Positions 1 through 15,511 of a stretch of DNA of 64,000 nucleotides are shown piece by piece; position 1 is the stretch's first letter; each line of letters starts with the position of its first letter. The stretch is from Populus alba (lineage: Eukaryota; Streptophyta; Magnoliopsida; Malpighiales; Salicaceae). The notes beneath the pieces were generated by a model that saw only the letters and a program-made list of their open reading frames with translations, made no database searches and was not told where the DNA came from. The translations under genes and the position numbers were made by a program. Location: positions 5,857,770 through 5,921,769 of the forward strand of contig NC_133284.1 of the NCBI RefSeq assembly GCF_005239225.2, written 5' to 3'.

Positions 1-840
1 TGTTGATCAGATTCTCCGACCTCCATATTAGAATTTTAACCACATGTACCTCAAGCTACCATTAGATAACTCTCCGAATAATCACCGGGATCAGACACGT
101 CAGGCTTACCTGTTGTTCGGTAGGAGCACGGACATTGGTAAATTAGGATCATGCTTGATTTCAATCTAGGTTTTCTGGGAGATTTTAGCATGTTTCATTG
201 ACATTACATTTTTATACGCCATTGGGAGATTCTACGAGAATCATGATACGTAATATTTGAGTTTTCAGTAATTGAATACTGAAATTTCATTTATTTTTAT
301 ATAATAACCTACGTTTTCTGGGTGAAGTTCAGTACTATTTAGTGGGCCTTTTCCAATATCTCGCATTTTAGAAGTAGGGGTCTTAAGATAAACTGAATCA
401 ATCTATCTTCCCAAGGCCCATTGAGTGGTTTTCTGGTGGCCTCATAGAGCATATGTAAGGCCATACTCGGGCTCGAGTCCATCCTAATCAAGCAAACCCA
501 CTACAGATCCGGGTCGCAAGTAGATGTCGAAGTAGGCCGCCTGTGATCCCTTGGAATCACTCTGAGCACTATGAAGAACGATCATCGTCCTGCCATCATG
601 AGTAGAATAACAATGAAGTCCATTGTGGAAGTTTGGATCAAATGTTGAAAATGATATGCCTTAACAACCACCCGATAAAATTTTTCCTATCCGAGAAACA
701 ACTCTTTTTGCTGAAGCTTTCTACTGGATACAAGTGAGCAAAGAAACTGTCTGAGATTGATTCCATACTCATTTAGACAAAAGCCCTCCAAGAGGGGGGT
801 AGACTTCTCTCAGGTTCGATGTTGAGGAGACTAGAATTGA
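1..840. other. 3' flank of the cyclophilin gene
   Basis: No gene is recognised here. The sequence is less AT-rich than the deep intergenic regions. It probably contains the 3' UTR of the minus-strand cyclophilin ending at 841: an AATAAA-like signal is read on the minus strand near 288-296. A 54-codon stop-free stretch on the minus strand (about 489-650) is discussed as a finding. I could not match it to a family. Confidence 0.4.
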
Positions 841-4472
<3,632 letters not shown>

Positions 4473-6119
4473 TGATGGGGATAGGGATTGTCTATGCAAG
4501 TGATAGAGATAGAGAAAGGGAGAAGGTGTTTGGTGTGGAAGCTTGCTGGAGAGATGATGATGATGAAGATGAAATTTACAGATATTGTGTTTGGTGTTTA
4601 GAAAATGACAAATGTGTCCTCTAACAATCACCAGGGGTCAGGTGTGTTGAAAATTCACAACCATACCAACAACCCTTTAGCGGCCACCATAACCCCAAAA
4701 AACCCTACCCTTCCCCTCCCCTGCTGAAAACAAAAGGTCAACGGAAACAACAAAGATTGTATTATCATCACTATTCAAGTTATTGGTAATTTTGACTTAA
4801 CCATAAAATTAACACATTACATTATGCAAGTATTTCGTTATTTTAACATTAACAATTAATTAACAAAACAATTCAATCACGTGTGTTAGTTTAACTGTTT
4901 ATATAAAAAATAATGATATGAGTGGGTCTCACCTTTTGCCCTTTTAATTTAACCTTTTTATGATATTAGGTTCTAAATTATCATGAGAATATTAAAATTA
5001 AAAAATTAAGAACCGGAAACTAAAACATGAAGACAGTAAATTTATAATATTATTTTTTTTATTCTAAAAGTTTATTTTGTTTATTTTTAATAAATTAGTA
5101 AATTATTAATGGGATCATTTTTTTGATCAAGGAACTTATTGTTCCTAGAGTCAACAAATTTCATGTAATGAGAGAAATTTGATAATAATGGTTGTTTTCT
5201 TTAATCCATCCATGAAAAAGAATTCAAGCTTGGTTTAGAGATTTTTTATTTAGTTAATTATTTTTTTTATATAATTTTAAGATATTTTGGAGTTATTGTG
5301 TTGTTTAGAAAGGTGTTTATGGCATTTTAAAAGTGTTTTTAACTGAAAATAAGTTGAAAATATGATTTTCAACACAAAAAAACCCTTCACCCTAACACCA
5401 CAATGGTGGTTGAAATCTAGATTGCAACCCAGCAAATAACACGTCATTTACCACAACATGTGACGTATCATCTATTATTTTTTTTTTAGTAAAAACAAAT
5501 GACATGATTTAACATTTTGTCTACCTCATATAATAATAATAATAATAAAAAAACTACTAAAACATGGTGTACGAGCTTGTCTCTGGCCATACACACGAGC
5601 TTTTTTTCCAGAAGGATCATCTAAGTTGGGCTACTCAAGTCCACATTTATGGGGTTTTTTTATTAGTCTTTTGGGTTTTTTTTTTGTTTTTTTTTCCTTT
5701 TAATTTTATTATTTAATATTGAGTTTTTATTGTAATTTTATTTTTTTTATTTTTTTATCTTATAATAAAATAAAAAAATTAATTCAATTTATTTGAATCC
5801 ATAACTCAAGGTGGAAGTTTGGTGGATATACCATAATTAACCAGGTATATATTTTTTTTCTTTGAATTATTTTTTTATACATGCCAAGTTAATAATATCG
5901 TATCAGCCAATGTCAAAGTTGCTGGGTTATTTTATATAAACCTAGAATTGCAAGGATTGAATTAAAGCATTTAAAAAAAACCACTTTTTTCCCCTAAATA
6001 GCCTCGTTAGATAAAATCTTTTTGATTCTTTTACGTGGTGCTAATATGTTGGCATTGCCCGTCCTTTTGTTGCGAGGTGCTAAGACGCCAAATTTTTATC
6101 TTGGGAATCTGGTCCTAAA
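4473..6119. other. Intergenic, cyclophilin promoter side
   Basis: This stretch holds the 5' UTR and promoter of the minus-strand cyclophilin near 4473-4750, then AT-rich DNA with long T and A runs. No ORF resembles a known protein. No convincing transposon ends were seen. Confidence 0.4.
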
Positions 6120-6450
6120 ATGGAGTCATCGACTCTCAATGCCCCCTCCTCCACCAATTAACTTTCGTTTGCCTTGACAAACACGAAACAACACGTTTCT
6201 TGCCGCCTAAAATCCCCAACTCCAGAATCCACTCCTCACGGCGAATCCAACCTGTTCACATTCTCCTTCCGATCTCGTCTAAACCGGTGTTTAATCTGTA
6301 TCATGGCTCTAGTTCGCCTCCTAAAGAGATGATAACGCTGCCTTGTACCGCTTTTGCGAGGGAAGGAGAACCGGTAAGAGCAAGACACTTAACTCGGACA
6401 CACTACTTGTACAATAGCCTGTTAGATTTTTGTCAAGATCTAATATAGCC
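6120..6450 (+). other. Possible orphan first exon or transcribed leader
   Basis: A compact island of higher GC in AT-rich surroundings. On the plus strand an open frame runs from 6200 to 6448 and contains a donor-like GAACCG|gtaagagc near 6367-6380. The peptide is Pro-, Ser- and Arg-rich and I do not recognise it. No matching downstream exon is visible before the oppositely oriented amidohydrolase gene. It may be a leader exon, a noncoding RNA or a relic. Confidence 0.25.
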
Positions 6451-6994
6451 TGTAGTTTTTCTGGGTCTAATGCTTTTAGATTTTCTGTATGGAAATTCCA
6501 AATTGATTACGGCAAACAACCATGTTAGGTCAGCATACCCATCACTTAAAATTAAGATTTCACTGAATTATAACGCCAGCTTTTAGCCCTTTTTTTTAGT
6601 TCTTCGAAAAATGATACTTTTAAATATGATTTGCCTGTACATACAATACAATGATCAACATCTGACCGAACTACTTCCAATTTCATCAAATCAAAGCCGT
6701 TTGATCTGTAAAAGAATCCATCTTCATGTCAATTTAATCTCAATTTGGAGAGACAATTTTCGTGTCCAAGGCTCTTTCACTTATTATCAATTTTCTGAAC
6801 TCGTTCTGCAAGCGTTTCACCAAGATTACAAGCATTGCTTCCCAATTGGAAGACAGAAGAAACATGACTTGTAGGGAAGTTTTAGTTTGTTGTCCCTACA
6901 CATCTAAGTTGATGGCTGTGCAGAGGACATTCATTACGTGTCGCCATCAGAATGCAACATCCTTTCCAGGAACAACTGCAAGCATGGAGAACCT
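6451..6994. other. 3' flank of the amidohydrolase gene
   Basis: Probably the 3' UTR and downstream region of the minus-strand amidohydrolase gene that ends at 6995. The overlapping plus-strand ORFs here resemble nothing known and are treated as chance. Confidence 0.4.
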
Positions 6995-9900
6995 TCAGAG
7001 GACATTCATTCTGTTGGGTATGCTGATACCAGCCCTCTTCAAAATCTTGCTAGAAGCTTCCTTTGCCGCTAACAAAACCTCTCCCTATTTCACAACAATT
7101 TGCAATCATAAGCATAGCACAAAACTCCATCGGTCATTGGGGAAAGAGAAGATTGATAAACAAAATGATGTGCAGTACAAGGTACCTCATCCACATTCAC
7201 AATCTTCTTGTCCTTCATAATCCATTTGCCATTGCACATTACGGAGACAACATTCTCAGTCCTCATACTGTACACAAGACTTGAAATGCTGCAGAACAGT
7301 AAAACAAATATCAATCCATTGAACCAAGTACATTTATAGGCTGTTACACACAAATCTAATAGAACAAATGCTGCACTTCAGTTCTGAACAGTTCCAGTGG
7401 AAAAGAAGAAAGTTAGACAGAAGGACTGTGCTGCAATTTCTGATGGCTGATGGCTGATGGCCATGTAGAATACATGACCATAGTTACCAGGAACATGCGA
7501 CATTTCGGTTGTGGTACAAGATTCAGGACCCGGGTACACACTTAGGTCAATTTGTGGTACGTAGGGGTAAGCTTAGTAGGCACATAGCTTGACAGTTGTT
7601 TATAATTCAGATAAACCTCAAAAGCCCTAAATGAGAATTTTGATAAATGCATTTACATGTGGTTAATCAAAAAGCATACGTTGAGTAGAAGCTGGAGAAA
7701 CTTCTTTACCCTAAATGGTTGAGTTGACATATATTTAAGGCACTGAGAACATGAGACGAAGAGATATAACGTTGCAAAAACTTCAAAGCTACTTTCATAC
7801 CAGTCATGAACAGGAACCATGGACCATGAGTTGGGATGGACCACAGTGATGTCAGCCTACCAAATCATGAAAACAAAGATTAATCAGATTCAACTGCCTG
7901 AAAAGACATTAAAAAACCAAGTACTTGTAATTAAAAGAAGCTAGATCTCTAATTGCAAGTTAAATGTGAGAGGGGAGGAAAGGGAGAGGAGTGCAGGTTG
8001 GGAGGGAGAAGAGCAAGTGATCTAACTCAGAATCCATTAGGGACTGCAACACAGTCCTAATTGGAGCTTTAACAATCCGACCTTTTTCCCAATTTCAAGC
8101 GATCCTATTTCATTATCCCAGAGCACTGTTTTTGCACCATTTATGGTCCCCATTCTGAGAATTGTTTCAGCTGGGAGAGCTGTTGGATCAGTTGTTCCCT
8201 TCGCATAAACTTCCCGTCCTTTGTTGATCAAAGAAGCTAGATACATCTCATCAACTACAAAGAGAAAAATACCACATAAATTTGCAGTCACCTGTATTCC
8301 AAGGACCAAGGACATTTTGACCTTAGTGCAAGTATTGACAAAAATTGCTTAAAGGATGAGCTTCAAAATATTATTTTATTCTCCTTAACCTATATTATAG
8401 TGCAAAGGAAAATTATCTGACCATGTCTCCAATACGTCCTGGGCCCAGACATTTTTATAATGGTACAGGGTGAAAATCTTGTGTTTTAATAGCTACTCTC
8501 ACTATCTATACATGTAAGCATGTGCAGCGAGGAGGTATTCCCTGTTTCTTTCTTTTTAAAGGTCTGTCTAGAGTTCAATTAAAGGGAAACCAGAAACTGA
8601 AAATGGCCAAACTCACATTGCATTAAAATCACCACAATAACAGAAAAATACTGAACATCAAAGAAATGTGAGAATGGAAACAATAAAATCATAAATCAAA
8701 CAAACCGATGCTCATTCTATTATTTGATGGTGCCCCATCTGTTCCCAAGGAAACACAAATGCCAGAATCAAGCATCTCCCTAATAGGTGCAAAACCAAGC
8801 ATTCTCATTGCAGCAGCAGGACAGTGAGATACTTTGACACCAGCTCTTGAAAGAAAACCTATCTGAAGGAGAAATGATAACATCACTGAGAACATGATCT
8901 TAGAATTAGCTAGAGACAAAAGCACGGATCACAGATGGTAAATGAGGAACAAGCAGCCATCAGTCAACCCATAAGCAAATATAACAGCATATGTTAGAAA
9001 GTCAAAACTTACAACAGCAATTTGAGGGGGGGGGGGGATGGATTACAAAAAGAATACAATCTGTAAAACATCAAGCCACTTTCTACATTTCCATTTAGTA
9101 TAATATCAACCTCTAGCATTTTGCTAATATATTTATTACGATACTGTCTGTTCAGTGACACTGCACACATCAAAATGAAAAATTTCTTTGATGCCAAAGG
9201 GAAAAAAATGAAAAATAAAATCGTTGGGAGTCAGACTAATCATAGCCTACAAGGAAGCATGCCATAGATGATAATCCATCTTGCATAATCTTCCTTGAAA
9301 TCCAACTAGAAACTGTCACCTTGTTATAATTAGTATAATATGTCCAGTTCCAGAAAATGCATTATGACATGGATTTAAAAATGTCTCAAATAAGAACCAA
9401 AAAAAAAAAACCAATGGAGATAGAGTAAGCATAAAGAACAAGTTTATATCAAAGAAGTATTATAAACAATCTCAACTATCCACTAATAAAAGAAAAATTC
9501 ACCTATTTGCAAATTTACTGGACCTTATTTATCTACTTTTTGATGCAAGGATGGTAAACTGATGTATTTCCATGGCGTCTAGCAGAGAATTAGCAGGAGC
9601 AATTCACCTCAGTGTCGTCAACCCAAACTGTATGAGCTGAAAGTAAGTTGTTTTGAAGAAAGTTTATCTTCTCCAAGTGCGTAACAGTCCCGTGTTCAAC
9701 TTTACGATTACCCTTCACAAATTGATTCTCATAAGGTATCTCTGCAACATGCTAACAATTGGAAAGATTAGTCCAGCCTGTTTCAACATCTTCTTTCTGT
9801 GGCAGGACTTTCAACTTCTGAACCAAGTAAAGTTTCTCATGATGGAAAAGGAATTAACAATATTTTTCATTGCCTTTAATTTATCATTATTATTATTTTG

Positions 9901-11961
9901 GAAGGAAGGAAGGAGAAACATTGTCATAATTGTTTAAGTCCATTTCAAACAGATCATTCTCCTTGCAGTTGACAGCTGACTTGAGTGTTGCATCCTAATT
10001 TGGATGGGATATATCCACAGTATCACTATTACGAAGACAAGCTACATGCAGAAACTGAGATTTGTGTCCCTTTATATTCAAATTGAATTATGGCATAACA
10101 TCAAAGAGTCTTGTCACGCTAAAAATTGCTGTTTATTTGGCAAATTCCAGTGCATCTATACTTCCAACCCAAAACAAAAACGTTTTAACAGTTTTCTTAT
10201 AATAAAACATTTCAATGCACATCAATAACCACCAGATAATAAATCCGCATGTGATTTACAATATAGATGTAACTCGGAGGTAAAGAGAAAGTTCAGTACC
10301 ATGTGAATTCCAGTTTTCAGTTCCTGAGCTGTATTTCTAGTTTCAAGAAGTAGGCGATCAGTTGAATTCATAATTTGCCTAATTCCAAACCATACTCTAA
10401 TGCGTCCATCTGCAGTATTATGATGCTTCTCATAAAGCTCCATTTGAGACTGCCCTTGAAGTGAGAAATTTGGCTTCAGTCAATGATATAAATGTCGTTT
10501 AAAGTAACTAGTACAACAATTGTGGATATAAAAGGGGGGAAATGATACTAAACAACAGATGAAAAGGATGAAATATCTTTGCATAGAGACTTGAACCAAA
10601 TTGCAAAATGCAACAACAATGTGATAGTGTGTGCCTGAAAAGGAAAAGGGCGTAAGATTCACAAACTGGACACGCCTCAAGGGATTTTGAAGCACAACTT
10701 TGATCCTAGCTCACTAGCAATGACAAGCCTGAGCATTACCTATTTTAAAATAGTTCATGATGACACATATCAGCATAAATGCTTGTCTTTGAGTGGGAAA
10801 ATCATGGCCCCAAAGACACTCGTCAAGATTCTAAAGTACGATTACAGTTGACACAACTTTGATCCAAGCTCACTAGCAATGACAAGCCTGAGCATTACTT
10901 ATGTTACAGTGGTTCATGATCACGTATATCAGCATAAATGTTCGTCTTTGTGGGAAAATCACGGACGCAAAGACACTTATCAAGATTCCAGAGTAAGATT
11001 AACTTTCCCTTCTTAGTAACAATTGCTCCTCCAAAGGAAGAAAATTGTAATAACATTCGAAAATGCAAAAAACCTAAGCCCGTAATATATTCATCAATGG
11101 TTTGCATTTTTCACTACTCAATCAACTCAACAAGCCTGGTTGTTCAGACATTAGTGCCGTAATATAAGCAAACATCTACACATCAAAGAAAAGCATGGTA
11201 ATGAACTCCACAATATCAACTAAAAATCCAGTATAATCCTCAACCTGAATACAATCATCCGTAGTTCGCATAGCCCAAGATGTAGGCAAACCCTCGCCAG
11301 TATCCATAATTGACTCAGTTAAGCAGGCGCGCAAGCCCAATTTTTCAACAGCACGAGCCATTCCAGACACATACTGGCCCCCAGCTTCAGCAAAGCAAGT
11401 AACCTATATAAAATAATAATAGTAATAATAATCCCAAACATCAAACTGAATTCCAATTTAAAGAGAAAAATAAAAGGACTTACACCAGAGTGAATGAGTT
11501 CAATTCCACAAAGTAAAGTAGAAAGATAAGAATCATCCTCAGTCATATTAGATTCATAAGGCCAAATACGATGATGCAACCATGTCATCAGATCAACATC
11601 ATCAGCTATCCCTCTCGCTAGCTGTTGCGATGTGTGCACGTGCGTGTTTATAAATCCTAATGTATTATGATCAATGGATTCGATTGGATAGATATATAAA
11701 TAAGCAGCAAAAGAGTGAGGGAGGGAGGGAAGGAGTACCAGGAAGTAAGATATGACCGTGAAGGTCGATGATTTGGAGATGGTGAGCGAGAGAGGAGAAT
11801 TGAGAAAGAATATCGGCGGATTGACCTATGGCTTTGATTTTATCTTGTTCGATAACAATCCCTCCGTTCTTAAAGACTCGACTCTCGGGGTCCATGGTGA
11901 CGATCATGGCATTGTGGATTATCGTCACTGAATTGCTGCTGCTGCTGCTCTTCGTCTCCAT
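6995..11961 (-). CDS. Amidohydrolase, MTA/SAH deaminase-like (TRZ/ATZ family), 10 exons
   Basis: Exons, in transcription order: 11739-11961, 11484-11656, 11245-11403, 10300-10449, 9608-9751, 8706-8862, 8082-8254, 7801-7856, 7186-7288 and 6995-7078. Each junction is GT-AG and the frame is continuous, giving 473 residues. The family hydrolyses amino or chloro groups on purine or triazine rings at a single metal in a TIM barrel. Expected ligands are visible: HxH in NTHVHTS (H80, H82), His in MHVAEI (H236) with the following Glu (E239), His in LLSAHTVW (H275) and Asp in LGTDGAPSNNR (D325). The C-terminal small domain returns in SSLVYSMRTENVVSVMCNG. Plant members are usually named 5-methylthioadenosine/S-adenosylhomocysteine deaminase, but their true substrate is uncertain. 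No transit peptide is evident, so the enzyme is probably cytosolic. The start ATG opens METKSSSSSN; no upstream in-frame Met is needed. Confidence 0.88.
10694..11003. repeat. Tandem duplication inside amidohydrolase intron 3
   Basis: Two diverged copies of about 159 and 150 bp lie head to tail (10694-10852 and 10853-11003). Both contain the shared blocks ctcactagcaatgacaagcc and tatcagcataaatg in the same order. The duplication is wholly intronic and does not alter coding sequence. Confidence 0.8.
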
Positions 11962-12025
11962 TTCTCTCGCACTCTGTGCAGTGCTAGTGCTACGCTCTCA
12001 GAGTTTGACTCCCAATATAGAGTAG

Positions 12026-12471
12026 AGTTAGAGTTCAACTGCTTCGATTTCTAACGGTGTAAACTTGTAATTAAGATTTAAGGCATAGATCGCACCGTTT
12101 TGCATATATGCAAGCGTTTAAAAGTGGATTTAGTCCCTCTACTCCAGGTTTATTCTCAATATCATTTCTATACAAATTATTGTCGGATGATGTTTATGTT
12201 GAAACTCAAAAAATCAAACCCAGCAAAACAGCAGCAGCAGCAGCAGCAATAAATCCAAGAGAGAAATGGTTCTAGAATACGCTATATGGAAGAAAATTGA
12301 TAACTATACATAGGATAGATGTGTGCTAGTTTTAAACAATAGCATCTATGAAATAATAGGGTTAAAATTGAATCAATAATTTATAATATATAATATCTGA
12401 TTTATACTACATAGTCTTATCCTAGCATGTATATTGTAGCGGTGCTAGTTAAAATTAATGTTAGCTAGTAC
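12026..12471. other. Promoter side of the amidohydrolase gene
   Basis: Upstream flank of the minus-strand amidohydrolase. It contains a short CAG-type microsatellite near 12227-12247. No gene is seen. Confidence 0.4.
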
Positions 12472-12750
12472 CATAATTTTAAAACTCACCTTGAATGGAC
12501 GAAATTGACTTGGAAATTTGACTTGATTCTGGAATCGGGTCGGGTTAAAAAAAATAAAAAAAAATATGATGTGACCTTGACAGGTTAACCTGATGATCCT
12601 ATAAAATCCGGTTATAATCCGTTGAATTTTTGATTTTTTGTTTTTACTAAAATGATGTTTTTAATTAAAAAAATTTAACTCAAATACCTAATAACTCGGT
12701 TAAAACTTAGTAACTCAGGCCGGCCACCGAACCAGATCTAAAAAGTTATA
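12472..12750. mobile_element. Short nonautonomous hAT-like element (MITE)
   Basis: A 279-bp element. It begins CATAATTTTAAAACTC and its other end, read in reverse complement, begins TATAACTTTTTAGATC. An 8-bp flanking repeat (GCTAGTAC on the left, ACTAGTAC on the right) matches at 7 of 8 bases. The 8-bp duplication and imperfect terminal inverted repeats fit the hAT superfamily. The ends resemble those of the larger element at 47604-48462, so both probably used the same transposase. It has no coding capacity. Confidence 0.55.
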
Positions 12751-15470
12751 ACTAGTACATAATCTAAACAAAAAGTAGCTAGAAAGCTAATACATATTCA
12801 CGAAGAGTTCTCCTAAGAAGGGAAATAACACCTATGCATACGGAGAGAATTAAGTACAGTCTCAAATTATAATATATTAGAATATATTGAGTTACAATAT
12901 TAGGAAATATTAGTTTGAGGACTAATTAGTTAAAAAAACAACAACAATGAGTATAAGGACCACTTGGAATTATGGTATCAACATCTTAGATTGTTTGTCA
13001 TTGCCGTTTGAACGCGCTTTTAAAATGTTTTTAGTTTTAAATTAATAGTTTTTTAGTTATTTTTATTGTTCTAATATGCTAATATCAAATTAAAAAATAT
13101 ATAATTTTAATATATTTTTAAATATGCTTTAAATCAATAGAAGAAAAAAAAGGCTCTTAGTTTCAGAAACAAAATAAGATTATAATTCTACTGGTGCCAA
13201 GTCATCTTTGTTTAATTCAATACGGCCCCACAATTTAATATATGAGAATTATGTAATTCAAAACTTAATATTGATCATGTTTTAGATTAAATATAAAATG
13301 ACATTGTAATAGTAAAACTTAATTAAATTAGTAAGTTTTTAGGTGATTAATTTGGTCAAATTATATCAATATCAAAATTTATAATAAATAGAAGGAATAA
13401 TTATTTTAATAAAAATAATTCATGAAAATTGATATAATAACACGGGAGTTGACCCGATAATTATATAACCCAAATTCTTTTTTGGTTTGTCGTGTAGACC
13501 CTTACACTGCTCTTTCTAAATAAATAAATAAATAAATAATGCACCGTTTTCCTATACATGCAACTCAAGTCAGCTGGTGTGCGTATGTTAAGGTTCATTT
13601 AATTGTTTTAATATCAAATATCGTAGTAAACAAAATTCTATTATCAACTAGCTAGACTCGTCTGCGTGGAGCTAAACTTCTCTCCTTTTTCTTTTTTCTT
13701 TTTTAATTGGACACAATTCCTACTCCTATTTGATGGAGTGACCAAACTAACCTATATATATATATATATATATATTTGTTTTGATTGAGGTTTATATAAA
13801 TATTAAAACTTGACATTAAATAAAATAAAGTAAATATTAACTTTAAAAAACCGTATATGGAATTTAATGCCATTGATCATTCTCTCATATTTATTTATTT
13901 TTAATTTAGATAGATAATTTATTTATGCTTTTTTATATAATTATTGTGTCATTGGACACTACTCTCTTTATTAATTAATAAGATTCTTATTTAACCTCTT
14001 GATAATTTTTATTTTATTTAAAATATTTTTAATAAAACATTGTGCTTGATTTAAGATTATTTTGAAACTTAAATTTAAAAAATATTTTTTTAATAAAAAA
14101 GCATTGGAATTGTCATTCCACGTAAAAATAACTAAAAAAAAAGGATACTAATAGCGCCACCTCCCTAAAGTTTACTCTTGTATTGTGTTCCAAACAGGGT
14201 TGGATAATTTTTTTTATGTATTTAAATTATTTTGATATATTGATATCAAAAATTATTTTTTAAAAATAAAAAATATATTATTTAAAAATCAATCATTATC
14301 ACTTTCAAACACAAATAAAGTAATACAAGTTTTCTTTACTAGGAAACTAGGGATATAGAAAGATTCTACCCTTACAATTCACATCAATCATCACTTCAAT
14401 TCCAAAAAATTAATTTGTTAAAGCTTCACCCTTATAACTACTCGATTATTATAGCAGTTTGGTTAAAAAATTTATTAGCAAAAACCGAAGACATGGCACA
14501 TGCATATAACCCAAAAATTAGCCTTAATTTTATGTTACCTGAATAGCTTCACACCTACATGTGTGTGTGTTGAGTGAATGCTTGTTTTTGCTGTTTCTTG
14601 TTTCAAAAAATATTTTTATATATAATTTTGATATATTAATATTAAAAATTAAAAAAAAAAAAATATATTTTTAATTGAAAAACAGCACAATTCAAAAGAA
14701 ATTATTTGTTACATATGGGTCTTTAAACTATTCCTCGCATGTCATTGAAATTCCTTATAGGTCAGTAGCTACTAATATGGGATATGCATAACAGACCCTC
14801 CCCGTGGACCTTTGTAACAAGAAAAAGAAAATTAGGAATATTATGTCTTGCGGGCAGCCTCTTCATGCATAAAATTTGAAGATATGTCATATAAGAAATG
14901 ATAAGTTGTATGATCCAGCCAAAATTGATGATGGAACTGGTCCTGTTTAATGATTATTAACAGTACTCCACAATATAGATTAGTAGAATTAAGACATACA
15001 GAATTAGCAGAAGCCCCATGCATGCATGTTTGCTATGATCTTTCCAGGAACGTCGAGGCATGGAAAGGTTAAGGTTGATAATTCTCCGTCAATCCAATCG
15101 TTTAAATGTTTTCTTCTGGAAATGGTATAAATGTATCCATGTTTGGTGGCTGATCGGCAATATTTGACATGAGATAGATCAGCTGAGACATCTGTGGGAG
15201 GTTTTTTCTTACTGATGGCTCTGGCTAAGTGGGTTTTAGAATCTCTAATCTGTGGTTTTTATGATATGGTGGGTACCATAATTAAGCTATCTATATATGT
15301 CTCGTTTGACTCAATTTTAGGAGATTGTAACGTGTTTTTGAATTGCCATGCTTCACAAATCTACATATCGAAATAAACTATCACACGAAAAGGCTAGGGA
15401 TATAATCTTCCATAAACCCAAGTATTCTATTAATTTACAATAATTATATTAGGTAGAATGATCTTTTAAA

Positions 15471-15473
<3 letters not shown>

Positions 15474-15508
<35 letters not shown>
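15474..15508. repeat. TA dinucleotide microsatellite
   Basis: An uninterrupted AT/TA run of 35 bp. Similar runs lie at 13753-13775, 49255-49280, 54091-54115 and 59851-59868. Confidence 0.95.

Positions 15509-15511
<3 letters not shown>

Noticed and set aside
9026..9038. Long G-run in amidohydrolase intron 5
   Set aside because: A simple homopolymer in an intron; no G-quadruplex pattern of four spaced runs.
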